This document shows, piece after piece, positions 1-7,753 of a DNA stretch of 12,938 bases. The position numbers were made by a program, and so were the translations under genes. Positions within the stretch are counted from its first letter, which is position 1. Every line of letters starts with the position of its first letter. A model generated the notes under the pieces. It was not told the DNA's origin, did not search any database, and saw nothing but the letters and a program-made list of their open reading frames with translations. Origin of the DNA: Spirochaetota bacterium (GTDB lineage: Bacteria > Spirochaetota > Spirochaetia > DSM-27196 > PWMO01); NCBI GenBank assembly GCA_009908925.1, contig JAAAOH010000086.1:1-12938 (forward strand), written 5' to 3'.

Positions 1-582
1 CTTCTCGCCGGCTCGCTCGTTGCCCTTGCAGGGTTCCTGGGCGTGGTTCTGGCGGCAGGTGCACAGGAATCAGCCCCTTCCACACGGGAGGTGACGATCG
101 GCCGCGACGTCTCAATAGAAGTCCAGCAGGGAAGAAAGGACTACCCCTTCGAGCTCTCAGAGCGCGAGTGGCGCAGCCGACTCTCGGACTTCGAGTACTA
201 CGTCCTCAGGGAGGACGGCACCGAGCGGGCCTTCGCCAATGAGCTCTACGATAACAAGCAGGAAGGCGTCTACTACTCACGGGCGACGGGACAACCCCTG
301 TTCAGCTCAGAGCACAAGTATAGCTCGGGGACCGGGTGGCCGAGCTTCTGGCGCCCGATTGATGACGATGCGGTGGACTACTACATCGACCGAAAGATGT
401 GGATGGAGCGGATCGAGGTTACCGATTCCTCGAGCGGATCACACCTTGGGCATGTGTTCGAGGACGGCCCGGAGCCGACCGGACTCCGCTACTGCCTGAA
501 CTCGGCGGCCCTCATCTTCGTGGCTGAAGGCGAGGAGCCACCTCAGATTGTGAAGGACTACGAGGCCAGATACGGCGAGTAG
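1..582 (+). CDS. msrB: Exported peptide-methionine (R)-S-oxide reductase MsrB, 5'-partial
   Basis: Reduces methionine-R-sulfoxide in proteins; here probably outside the cytoplasm. The frame is open from base 1. The first ~24 residues are a hydrophobic stretch ending in AGAQES, like the h-region and cleavage site of a signal peptide. The true start is therefore probably just left of the window; the in-frame GTG at 43 would cut the hydrophobic core in half. MsrB hallmarks are clear: GTGWPSF (about 328-348), SHLGHVFEDGP, and RYCLNSAAL with the catalytic Cys codon at 493-495. That is the only cysteine in the visible protein. Both CxxC pairs that bind structural zinc in many MsrBs are replaced (SRAT where the first would be; DSSS before HLGHVF), so this is the zinc-free form. 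No resolving cysteine is visible, so recycling may use a sulfenate attacked directly by thioredoxin or another reductant. A terminator follows 46 nt after the stop. Confidence 0.93.
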   Translation, partial: LLAGSLVALAGFLGVVLAAGAQESAPSTREVTIGRDVSIEVQQGRKDYPFELSEREWRSRLSDFEYYVLREDGTERAFANELYDNKQEGVYYSRATGQPLFSSEHKYSSGTGWPSFWRPIDDDAVDYYIDRKMWMERIEVTDSSSGSHLGHVFEDGPEPTGLRYCLNSAALIFVAEGEEPPQIVKDYEARYGE

Positions 583-627
583 CCTGCTCACGCGAAACCG
601 GCCGCCGATCCGGGCAAAGATACGGCC

Positions 628-658
628 ACACCCCGTGTACGCACGGGGTGTTTTTGTT
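628..658 (+). terminator. Intrinsic terminator after msrB
   Basis: A perfect 10-bp stem (ACACCCCGTG at 628-637, CACGGGGTGT at 642-651) encloses a TACG tetraloop (UNCG type). It is followed by a T-rich tail (TTTTTGTT). It ends msrB transcription and separates it from the ABC transporter operon. Confidence 0.9.
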
Positions 659-663
659 ATATT
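655..663 (+). promoter_or_regulatory. Possible extended -10 element for the ABC operon
   Basis: TGT-TATATT reads as TGn plus a 5/6 match to TATAAT. It lies inside the T-tail of the msrB terminator, 26 nt before the ATG at 690. Transcription would start near 670, leaving a ~20-nt leader that carries the GAGGAGGT ribosome binding site (678-685). No good -35 is visible, because that position is occupied by the terminator stem. Tentative. Confidence 0.35.
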
Positions 664-689
664 TATGCGAGACTGCTGAGGAGGTCTTC

Positions 690-2513
690 ATGAAGGTGAG
701 ATGGCGTGGCACGGCTCTCGTGGCACTGGTGATAGCACTGGCGGGATGCGGCGGCGGAGAGGAAATCTCGGTCGAGGAGGCGGAAGGCCGACAGGACATC
801 GCCCGGAACGAGCTGTTGGACAAAACCGTTCGCAAGCCGGGGCCCGGTGACTGGGTGGAAGGTAGTATCGGGGGAACCTGGGTGTCCTCCATCAACAACG
901 ACCCCAAAACCTTCAACCCGGTCAACGTCACCGACGCGGAGACCGACTCGATCGTCAGCGTACTCTACGACTACCTCGCCGACTACGACCCCTACGAGCG
1001 GGAGTGGACACCGAATCTTGCCGACTGGGAGATCGAGGTCGACGAGGAGGCAGGGACCCTTCGCGTGGTGTTTACCCTCCGCGACGACCTCTACTGGACC
1101 ACTCCCGGCCAATCGGACGAGGAGGGCGTGAAGGTCACCTCGGACGACGTCGTGTACTGGTACCGCGAGATAGCCGGAGATCCCGCCTTTCAGATGAGCT
1201 CGAACGCCCAGCAGTACGTGGAAATGCCCGACGGCAGCACCGAGCGCATCACCGCCGAGAAGATCGACGAGCGCCGCTTCGCGCTGAATTATCCGCGGAT
1301 CGTCGCGAACCCACTCTTGTCATCCAATATGGAGTTCGGCCCCCGCCACATTTACAAGCCGGCCAAGGACGAAGGCGGGGTGGAAGGCGTGCTCAACATC
1401 TACAGCGTTGACACCGAGGTCACCGAGATCCCGTCTCTCGGGCCCTACCACATCGTGGAGTACTCACCGGGCGTGCGCCTCGTGATGCAGCGGAATCCTT
1501 CATACTGGAAGCAGGACGAGTGGGGCAGCGGCATCCCCTACGTCGAGCGGGCGATCTACCGCATCGTCCCCGACCGCAACACCGAGCTCCTGCTCTTCCT
1601 CGACGGCACCAAGGATGTCTACAGCGCCCGCCCCGAGGATCTCGACCAGCTACTTAACAGCGAAGACCCCGACTACACCGTCTACAACGGCGGCGAGTCG
1701 CTGGGCTCAGCGCTGATCTCCTTCAATCAGAATCCGGAGAATCTCGATCCGGCAAAGCACTCCTGGTTCACGCAGAAAGAGTTCCGCCAGGCCATGAGCT
1801 CGCTTCTCAATCGCGAACGCATCGTGCGGCAGGTGTACCGCGGTCTCGCCGCGCCGGCGCATCACTTCTTCGCCCGGGCAAACCCCATGTTCAACCCCGA
1901 TATGGAGCTCGAGTACACCTATGACCCCGAGCGCGCCGTGGAGCTCCTCGCCGAAATCGGCATCGAGCAGGACGAAGAGGGAATCATGCGGGATGCCGAT
2001 GGGAACCCCATCGAGTTCGACATCAACATGGGCGCGGAGAGCACGCTCGCGATCGATATGGCCAACATTTTCGCCGATGAGCTCGACGAGGTCGGTATAA
2101 CCCTCAACGTGCGGCCCATCGACTGGCAGGCCCTGATCGAGCGCATGACGAGCACCTACGACTGGGATGCGGTAACCATCGGTCTGGGAAGCAACTACTG
2201 GCCGACCGGTGGTTCCAACGTGTGGCCCTCCCACGGGAATCTTCATCTGTGGCATCCGCTGCAGGAGGAACCCGCGACCGAGTGGGAGGCCCGCATAGAC
2301 CGGCTGTACAACGAGGGCAAGTTCACCATCGACGAGGCGCGGCGCAGGGAGATTTACGACGAGTACCAGAGCATCATCCTCGAGCAGCTTCCGGTCATCT
2401 ATACCGTGCACACCCTCTCCTTTCTCGGGGTGCGGGATAAGTGGGCGAACGTCTACTACGATACGCTGGGCGGCCTGGAGACCGAACGCGTCTTCCTCGA
2501 GGACGAGGAGTGA
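690..2513 (+). CDS. ABC transporter substrate-binding lipoprotein, SBP family 5 (peptide/opine/nickel type)
   Basis: A 607-aa extracytoplasmic binding protein that captures the solute for the importer encoded downstream. The start at 690 is set by a strong SD (GAGGAGGT, 5 nt from GGAGG to ATG) and by the signal sequence it opens. Residues 1-20 are a short basic n-region, a hydrophobic core and the lipobox LAGC, with Cys20 as the lipidated residue followed by GGGEE. An acidic linker leads into the SBP_bac_5 fold: the KTFNP segment near residue 70, PSLGPYHIVEYSPGVRLVMQRNPSYW in the middle, the REIVRQVYRG-like NRERIVRQVYRG segment, and a C-terminal DEVGITLNVRPIDWQALI block. Length is a little above the usual 500-600. 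It is the first gene of a five-gene operon; the permease starts 16 nt after its stop. The family binds peptides, opines, nickel chelates or sugars, and the ligand cannot be told from the sequence. Confidence 0.93.
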   Translation: MKVRWRGTALVALVIALAGCGGGEEISVEEAEGRQDIARNELLDKTVRKPGPGDWVEGSIGGTWVSSINNDPKTFNPVNVTDAETDSIVSVLYDYLADYDPYEREWTPNLADWEIEVDEEAGTLRVVFTLRDDLYWTTPGQSDEEGVKVTSDDVVYWYREIAGDPAFQMSSNAQQYVEMPDGSTERITAEKIDERRFALNYPRIVANPLLSSNMEFGPRHIYKPAKDEGGVEGVLNIYSVDTEVTEIPSLGPYHIVEYSPGVRLVMQRNPSYWKQDEWGSGIPYVERAIYRIVPDRNTELLLFLDGTKDVYSARPEDLDQLLNSEDPDYTVYNGGESLGSALISFNQNPENLDPAKHSWFTQKEFRQAMSSLLNRERIVRQVYRGLAAPAHHFFARANPMFNPDMELEYTYDPERAVELLAEIGIEQDEEGIMRDADGNPIEFDINMGAESTLAIDMANIFADELDEVGITLNVRPIDWQALIERMTSTYDWDAVTIGLGSNYWPTGGSNVWPSHGNLHLWHPLQEEPATEWEARIDRLYNEGKFTIDEARRREIYDEYQSIILEQLPVIYTVHTLSFLGVRDKWANVYYDTLGGLETERVFLEDEE

Positions 2514-2529
2514 GCAGAGCTCCTGAGTG

Positions 2530-3627
2530 ATGAAACGACTCGTACCGCTTCTGCAACAGGCAGGGCGCCCGCTCATGCCGGTGTTCGCAAAGCTCTACGC
2601 ATTCCGCGGGCGACATCCGCTTGTGGTGTTCATCATCACGCGGGCGGTGTCCATGGTGACCATCCTGCTCGTGCTCGGCCTGCTGGTATTCGGGCTCATG
2701 TCGCTGTCGCCGGGAAACATCGTGGACAACTATGTCCGCAGCCAGATGCTGATGCAGGCGGAATTCCGTCAGCAGGATAACACCTACAGCGAAGAGGCCA
2801 TCGAGTCGGCGAAGGAAAGGCTCGGGCTCAACGATCCGTTCTACGTGCAGTACGGGCGATGGCTCAAACAGGTATTCGTCGACCGTGATCTCGGCAGGAG
2901 CCTGATCTCCCGCGCCCCCATTCTCTTTCTCGTGCGCGACAGAATGGTGAACTCGCTCATTCTCAATCTGATATCGCTGTTCTTTCTCACTATCATCTCC
3001 TTCGGGCTCGGGATATACTTCTCCTCCAAGGTCGGCACGCGCGTCGACCTCGCGGCGACCTTCACCGCCCTGCTTCTCCACGCGTTTCCGGGCATCCTCC
3101 TGCTCATCCTGCTGCAGCTCTTCGCCTACGTCTCGGGCGTCTTCCCCATCACCGCCTACCCGGACTTTCCCTTTCAGGAGGCACCGACCCGCTTCGTGTT
3201 CAGCTACGTCCACCACATCATTCTCCCGCTCATCGGCGCCTTCCTCGGCGGGATCGGCGGGACCATGCGAATGATCCGGGCAACCATGCTCGATCAACTC
3301 GGTAAGCCCTACATCACCTCGCTGCGCAGTCGCGGTGTGCCGGAGCGTCGCGTGTACCTCGCGCACGCATTCCGAAACACGCTGAACCCCTACATCACCT
3401 CAAGCGCAAACCTCTTCGCCGGGCTCTTCTCCGGCTCACTCATACTGGAAATCATCTTCTCCTATCCGGGAATCGGACGATTGATGTACGAGGCAGTGCG
3501 GCAGGAGGACATCAATCTCGTGCTCGCGAACATTATGTTCATCAGCTTTCTGATTCTACTCGGCATGGTGGTTGCGGATATCCTGCTCGCGGTGGTCGAC
3601 CCACGCATCAAGTACGGGAGCGAGTGA
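2530..3627 (+). CDS. ABC transporter permease, DppB/OppB type
   Basis: First membrane subunit (365 aa) of the importer. The N-terminus runs 30 residues before TM1 (about 33-55, ending LMSLSPGN, the family's conserved block), followed by a periplasmic stretch with DNTYSEEAIESAKERLGLNDPFYVQYGRWL, the typical DppB segment. Further TM helices follow, then the EAA loop that docks on the ATPase (TSLRSRGVPERRVYLAHAFRNTLNP) and the conserved FSYPGIGRLMYEAV block. It ends VVDPRIKYG, as the family does. The ATG at 2530 is preceded directly by an in-frame GTG at 2527; no strong SD separates them, so either could be used. The next permease gene begins 4 nt after the stop, which points to translational coupling. 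Confidence 0.93.
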   Translation: MKRLVPLLQQAGRPLMPVFAKLYAFRGRHPLVVFIITRAVSMVTILLVLGLLVFGLMSLSPGNIVDNYVRSQMLMQAEFRQQDNTYSEEAIESAKERLGLNDPFYVQYGRWLKQVFVDRDLGRSLISRAPILFLVRDRMVNSLILNLISLFFLTIISFGLGIYFSSKVGTRVDLAATFTALLLHAFPGILLLILLQLFAYVSGVFPITAYPDFPFQEAPTRFVFSYVHHIILPLIGAFLGGIGGTMRMIRATMLDQLGKPYITSLRSRGVPERRVYLAHAFRNTLNPYITSSANLFAGLFSGSLILEIIFSYPGIGRLMYEAVRQEDINLVLANIMFISFLILLGMVVADILLAVVDPRIKYGSE

Positions 3628-3631
3628 CGGC

Positions 3632-4729
3632 ATGCGGCGCTTTCTCTACCGGCTGTTCAGACGTAAAGTAGCCCTCGTCTCGGTGATCGTCCTCATCATG
3701 CTCTATGGCGGAATGTTCTTTGCCGAGTTCATCTCCCCCTACGAGCATACGACGGTGTTCGAGGAGCACGCCTATCATCCGCCGAACGTCCGACTCTACT
3801 CCGAGCGTCTCGGCTTCCGGCCCCAGGTGCAGAAGACGATCCTCGTCGACCAGATAAACTATCGCTACCTCCGCCTTGCGGATGTCCACGTGCCGATAAA
3901 GCTCTTCGTGCGTGGACCGGAGTACAAGCTGTGGGACCTCATCCCGATGAACGTCCACCTCTTCGGCACGACCGAGCCCTACCAGGCGGGCGAAACGTGG
4001 GAGGACGGTGGGCAGACCTACCCCGTCTACCTCTTCGGCGCCGACAATCTCGGGCGGGATCTCTTCTCGCGGGTGCTCTACGGCTCACGCATCTCGCTCA
4101 CCATCGGGTTCCTCGGGATAGCCATCTCGCTCACCCTGGCGATCATTTTTGGGGGGCTTGCAGGGTACTACGGCGGAGTCACCGACTGGATCATCATGCG
4201 GGTCGCCGAGCTCTTCATCCTCGTGCCGGGGCTCTACATGATCCTGTTTCTGCGGTCCATCCTCTCACGTGATCTGAACTCGGGGCAGGCCTTTATCATC
4301 ATCACGGTCATCCTGTCGCTCGTCGGCTGGCCGGGGAGCGCCCGGCTCATTCGCGGGCTCGTGCACAGCATAAAGCGGGAGGACTTCATTACCGCGGCGC
4401 AGCTTCAGGGGGTGCCGCCGCTCGTCATCATCTTCAAGCAGATCATCCCCCAGATGTCGTCCATACTGATCGTCAGTATCGCACTCGGCATCCCCGGGTT
4501 CATCCTCGGCGAGACCGTTCTCTCCTATCTCGGGCTCGGCATCGTGGATCCCGCGGTGAGCTGGGGCTCTCTGTTGAATCGGGAGGTAACCTCTCTCACG
4601 AACCTCAGTAACTTTCCGTGGTTCCTCTACCCCGGGCTCTTCCTCCTCATCACAACGCTTGCGTTCAACTTTCTCGGCGATCTCTTGCGGGACGTCTTCG
4701 ACCCTTACTACCGGGAGAAATCGGGCTGA
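3632..4729 (+). CDS. ABC transporter permease, DppC/OppC type, with long periplasmic insert
   Basis: Second membrane subunit, 365 aa, the same length as its partner. The start at ATG 3632 is chosen because it opens MRRFLYRLFRRK, the basic start usual before TM1 (about 13-34); earlier in-frame starts would run deep into the previous gene. The conserved block FGADNLGRDLFSRVLYGSRISL lies at about 135-156. Between TM1 and this block sit ~100 residues rich in aromatic and charged residues, where common OppC proteins have roughly 30. The EAA loop is DFITAAQLQGVPPLVIIFKQIIPQ and the late block is ETVLSYLGLGIVDPAVSWGSLLN. It ends with the DLLRDVFDPYYR block typical of the family. Its TGA overlaps the ATG of the next gene by one base (TGATG at 4727-4731). 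Confidence 0.93.
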   Translation: MRRFLYRLFRRKVALVSVIVLIMLYGGMFFAEFISPYEHTTVFEEHAYHPPNVRLYSERLGFRPQVQKTILVDQINYRYLRLADVHVPIKLFVRGPEYKLWDLIPMNVHLFGTTEPYQAGETWEDGGQTYPVYLFGADNLGRDLFSRVLYGSRISLTIGFLGIAISLTLAIIFGGLAGYYGGVTDWIIMRVAELFILVPGLYMILFLRSILSRDLNSGQAFIIITVILSLVGWPGSARLIRGLVHSIKREDFITAAQLQGVPPLVIIFKQIIPQMSSILIVSIALGIPGFILGETVLSYLGLGIVDPAVSWGSLLNREVTSLTNLSNFPWFLYPGLFLLITTLAFNFLGDLLRDVFDPYYREKSG

Positions 4730-5700
4730 TGAGATTGCTCGACGTCAGGGATCTGCACATCGATTTTGCCACCGAGAAGGGCCTGCTCCACGCAGTTCGG
4801 GGCGTGGACTTCGCCCTCGAGGAGGGTGAGGTGCTCGGGATCGTCGGGGAGAGCGGCTCGGGGAAAAGCGTCACCGCCCACTCCACGATGCGCCTCCTGC
4901 CCCCGAATGCGCAGTACGCCGGCGGTGATGTGCTGTATCGGGGAGAGTCGGTATTCGGCTACGGGTACGAGCGCCTGCGCGGCTTTCGCGGGCGGGAGAT
5001 CGGCGTGATCTTCCAGGAGCCCGGCCGCTCATTCGACCCCATCTACTCCATCGGAAAGACCATGGCGGAGACCATTCGCGCGCATGAGCCCGAGCTCACC
5101 GACGAAGAGATCCACGAGAAATCGATCCGGCTGCTGCAGGAGACGAACGTCCCCTTCCCCGAGGACCGGCTTTCGAACTTTCCGCATCAGTTCTCGGGCG
5201 GGCTGCTGCAGCGTATCATGATCGCCCTCGCCCTCGCCTCCGACCCCAGGGTGCTCATCGCCGACGAGCCGACGACCTCCCTCGACGTCACGATACAGGC
5301 GGGCATCATCGACCTCCTGATCCGCCTCAAGGAGGAGCGAAACCTCTCCATCATCTTCATCACGCATAACCTGGCGCTGATATCCGGAATCGCCGATCGC
5401 ATCGTGGTGATGTACGCGGGGCTCGTCATGGAGCAGGGACCGACGAGCGAAGTCCTCGCCGCCCCCCGGCATCCCTACACGCGTGCGCTTCTGAACTCCA
5501 TCCTCGATCTCGGACAGCACTACACAGACACGCCGATCACCGCCGTGGCCGGGACGGTACCCGATCCGCTCAGCCCGGACGTCGGCTGCCCCTTCGCCCC
5601 GCGCTGCCCCCTTGCCGAGGCCGCCTGCCGGGAGGCGATTCCGCCCTTCATGCAGGATGGCCACCTGCACAGATGCCGCTTTCCGGGAGTCAAGGAGTAG
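4729..5700 (+). CDS. ABC transporter ATP-binding protein, DppD/OppD type
   Basis: A 323-aa ATPase that powers the importer, probably as a heterodimer with the next gene product. All catalytic motifs are present: Walker A GESGSGKS (40-47), Q-loop Gln96 (FQEP), signature FSGGLLQR (155-162), Walker B VLIADEP with Glu180, and switch His223 (ITHN). The C-terminal oligopeptide-transporter domain carries four cysteines, Cys287-x5-Cys293-x6-Cys300-x15-Cys316 (GCPFAPRCPLAEAAC, then HRC). This spacing matches the C-terminal cysteine region known in DppD-type subunits, in which some members bind a [4Fe-4S] cluster. The start at 4729 overlaps the permease stop by one base, so translation is presumably coupled. 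Earlier in-frame starts lie within the permease gene and lack family homology. Confidence 0.95.
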   Translation: MRLLDVRDLHIDFATEKGLLHAVRGVDFALEEGEVLGIVGESGSGKSVTAHSTMRLLPPNAQYAGGDVLYRGESVFGYGYERLRGFRGREIGVIFQEPGRSFDPIYSIGKTMAETIRAHEPELTDEEIHEKSIRLLQETNVPFPEDRLSNFPHQFSGGLLQRIMIALALASDPRVLIADEPTTSLDVTIQAGIIDLLIRLKEERNLSIIFITHNLALISGIADRIVVMYAGLVMEQGPTSEVLAAPRHPYTRALLNSILDLGQHYTDTPITAVAGTVPDPLSPDVGCPFAPRCPLAEAACREAIPPFMQDGHLHRCRFPGVKE

Positions 5701-5702
5701 CG

Positions 5703-6731
5703 ATGCTCGAGCTGAAAGACGTACACAAGCGCTACGATCTGCAGGCAGGATTCTTCGCGCCGGTGGGCCGCTACGTCTACGCGGTAAACGGGGTCAGTCT
5801 GACCGTGGGAGAGAACGAGGTCTACGGCCTCGTCGGCGAATCGGGCTGCGGGAAGACCACGACCGCCCGGCTCGTCGTTCGCATGCACGATATCGACTCC
5901 GGCGAGATCAGGTTCACCGATCGCCGCGGCGAGGCGTTCGACATCCCCGAGCTCGACAAACAGGGGCTCGCCATTCTGAGAAATCGCGTGAAATACATCT
6001 TTCAGGACCCTGCCAAGTCCCTCAATCCCCGGATGAACATCGAGGACATCCTGCTGACCGGCTACCGCTACTCGCCGTTCTGGCCCGGAAAGAGGCAGGC
6101 CCGCGAGGAGGCAAAGAAGATTCTCGACGACGTCGGGCTCAATCCCGGCGACCTCGACCGCCGTCCGGCGGACTTCTCCGGCGGGCAGCGACAGCGTATC
6201 GCCATCGCCCGGGCCCTCATGGCAAAGCCCGAGCTCCTCATATGTGACGAGGTCGTCTCCGCCCTCGATGTCTCCATTCAGGGGCAGATCCTCAATCTGC
6301 TGCTGCGCCTCAAAGACGAGCACAAGCTCTCGATGCTCTTCATCGCCCACGATCTCGCGGTCGTCTCGTATATCGCGGATCGCATCGGCGTGATGTACCG
6401 TGGCCTCCTCATGGAGGAGGCGCCGGCGCAGACCCTGGTCGCCGAGCGTCGCCACCCCTACACCCGGCACCTCTACGCCGCCATTCCCCAGCTCGACCCC
6501 ACACGGCGCATCACCCGCAGCCCCTACACGCAGTTCGCAGAAACCCCCGACCCGACGGTGAGCCCGCTCGCGGAGGGCGCCGCCGCGGGCGCCGCCGGCA
6601 ACGCTGGCGCGGCTCCGTCCGAGCCCGACCCGCATCCCCGGGCCGCCCGCTCCGGCATGGACGAGGTAGCGCCGGGACACTTCGTTTCGGTGTACTTCCG
6701 CGAGGAGCAGGAAGCCGAGGTCAGCCGCTGA
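5703..6731 (+). CDS. ABC transporter ATP-binding protein, DppF/OppF type
   Basis: Second ATPase, 342 aa. The start at ATG 5703 has a good SD (AAGGAG at 5692-5697, 5 nt spacing) and opens MLELKDVHKRY, the usual family start; the preceding stop lies 2 nt away. Motifs: Walker A GESGCGKT (45-52), Q-loop Gln101 (FQDP), signature FSGGQRQR (158-165), Walker B LLICDE with Glu183, switch His226 (IAHD). The C-terminal region is odd. Where family members usually have CPFxxRC-like cysteines, this one has an Ala/Gly/Pro-rich stretch (about 279-308), then resumes with VAPGHFVSVYF, which resembles the usual PGHxVAC ending without the Cys. The last 11 bases overlap, tail to tail, the end of the minus-strand gene at 6721-7143, and no terminator hairpin is visible. 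Confidence 0.93.
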   Translation: MLELKDVHKRYDLQAGFFAPVGRYVYAVNGVSLTVGENEVYGLVGESGCGKTTTARLVVRMHDIDSGEIRFTDRRGEAFDIPELDKQGLAILRNRVKYIFQDPAKSLNPRMNIEDILLTGYRYSPFWPGKRQAREEAKKILDDVGLNPGDLDRRPADFSGGQRQRIAIARALMAKPELLICDEVVSALDVSIQGQILNLLLRLKDEHKLSMLFIAHDLAVVSYIADRIGVMYRGLLMEEAPAQTLVAERRHPYTRHLYAAIPQLDPTRRITRSPYTQFAETPDPTVSPLAEGAAAGAAGNAGAAPSEPDPHPRAARSGMDEVAPGHFVSVYFREEQEAEVSR

Positions 6732-7143
6732 GGGTGTCCTCGGTTACGACGGCGAGGCGCGGGGCCCGAAACCCCACCCAGAGCCCGCCGCCGAGCAGTG
6801 CAGCGCCGAGAAGCAGCAACAGGAGATAGCCCGGCAGCACCCCGGAAAACACCGAGGGCACGGCCACGCCCAGCAGGGCGAGCACGGCCCCCGCCGCAGC
6901 GGTGAGTGCGCCAACCCAGATCAGGACGGTGCCGAGTACGGCAATCCGGCGGCGCCGGCGCTCGAAGCTCTCGGCGACGATCTGAACCCAGCGGAACGCC
7001 TTGGTCTGATCGACCTCGTGATGATCCGCGATGCGCCTGCTGATCTCCACGAGCTCCGTCCCCGCGCGCAGCTCCGCTACCATCTCCGGCAGAGCCTGAG
7101 ACGACTTTTCAGCATCCAGCCGACGTTGTTCCTCAAGCGTCAT
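6721..7143 (-). CDS. Small membrane protein with two TM helices, function unknown
   Basis: I do not recognise the family. The 140-aa protein has a charged, probably helical N-terminal half (1-61; the segment LVEISRRIADHHEVDQTKAFRWVQ looks amphipathic), a run of five arginines (62-66), and two hydrophobic helices (about 67-93 and 101-123). The Arg cluster predicts that the N-terminal part is cytoplasmic. The start at 7143 (MTLEEQ) is preferred over the ATG at 7149 because the GGAGG just upstream would be only 2 nt from the latter but 8 nt from the former. The start lies inside the end of the upstream DUF3592-like gene (11-nt overlap), so the two are almost certainly co-transcribed and coupled. 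The 3' end overlaps the convergent ABC ATPase gene by 11 nt. Confidence 0.75.
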   Translation of the reverse strand: MTLEEQRRLDAEKSSQALPEMVAELRAGTELVEISRRIADHHEVDQTKAFRWVQIVAESFERRRRRIAVLGTVLIWVGALTAAAGAVLALLGVAVPSVFSGVLPGYLLLLLLGAALLGGGLWVGFRAPRLAVVTEDTLSG

Positions 7144-7627
7144 GACCATTGCCTCCGGTCAGACCGAACGGCCCCACATCCCGGTTGCGGCCATGACCGA
7201 AACCGTACGGCGCGAGGAAGCCGATGACCACGAAAACCGCGCCCAATCCCGCGAACACGATGGTGCTTCCCCACAACCCCCAGGCGGAGCCGAGCCGGCC
7301 CGTTTCCGGCTCGTCGGGATCGTAGTACACCCTCACCTGCTCGTCGATATCGTACACTCGCGAATTGCGACCCGAGGGTGCAGTAAACTCCACCCGCCGT
7401 CCCGCCGGGGTATCGAATCTCACCACGGGATAGTAGAGGACACCGGCGTCCCCGCCGATGAAGGGCGGTGCCGCGCCCTCCACCCGCTCGTAGCCTGTGA
7501 CCGTTCCCTGCACCTCACGAGCCTGCTGCATGAAAAAGAGTGTGCCGAGCGCCTGGATGGCACCCACCAGAATGAGCGCCCCGCCTATGAGTTTGAAGAA
7601 GTTTCCGAACAGTTGTCGTGCGTTCAT
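7133..7627 (-). CDS. DUF3592-like two-TM membrane protein
   Basis: A 164-aa protein with one TM helix near the N-terminus (about 11-32), a soluble domain (about 37-110) and a second TM helix (about 115-139), ending in a Gly-rich tail. The soluble domain has the layout of DUF3592: EVQGTVTGYE, then LYYPVVRFDTPAGRRVEFTAPSG, then DEQVRVYYDPDEPETGRL. The function of that family is unknown. The ATG at 7627 is chosen because homology and the hydrophobic helix begin there; the frame stays open another 99 bases upstream but with Pro/Arg-rich, non-family sequence. No Shine-Dalgarno is visible before this ATG, while a TATACT lies 11 nt upstream, so the mRNA may have almost no leader. It is co-transcribed with the next minus-strand gene, which it overlaps. 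Confidence 0.8.
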   Translation of the reverse strand: MNARQLFGNFFKLIGGALILVGAIQALGTLFFMQQAREVQGTVTGYERVEGAAPPFIGGDAGVLYYPVVRFDTPAGRRVEFTAPSGRNSRVYDIDEQVRVYYDPDEPETGRLGSAWGLWGSTIVFAGLGAVFVVIGFLAPYGFGHGRNRDVGPFGLTGGNGHDA

Positions 7628-7638
7628 AGTCGAGCTCA

Positions 7639-7669
7639 AGTATACTACGCGGCAGGCGGGTGGCGGCAA
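7639..7669 (-). promoter_or_regulatory. Candidate promoter for the DUF3592-like gene pair
   Basis: On the minus strand, TATACT (7644-7639, 5/6 match to TATAAT) lies 11 nt before the ATG at 7627. TTGCCG (7669-7664, 4/6 match to TTGACA) lies 19 nt further upstream, a slightly long spacer. The predicted start would leave only about 4-5 nt of leader. The AGTATACT at 7639-7646 is a perfect palindrome, so a plus-strand -10 is also possible. Confidence 0.4.
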
Positions 7670-7753
7670 TCGCACGGCGGGGGTGACAACCCGACCTGGA
7701 GGCGCACCCCACGCGGTGGCCCGCAATCGGGCGCGCAGGTCCCCGGCTCGAGC

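Noticed and set aside
43..582. msrB as a complete gene starting at the GTG at 43
   Set aside because: The hydrophobic signal-like segment continues in frame to base 1, so starting at 43 would remove half of it. A start left of the window is more likely.
1707..3366. Minus-strand open frames of 289 and 323 codons under the SBP and first permease genes
   Set aside because: Antisense shadows of well-supported genes with no domain in their translations.
5520..6680. Long minus-strand open frame (386 codons) opposite the two ABC ATPase genes
   Set aside because: It is antisense to two genes with complete catalytic motifs; its own translation has no recognisable domain. Long antisense frames are common in GC-rich coding DNA.
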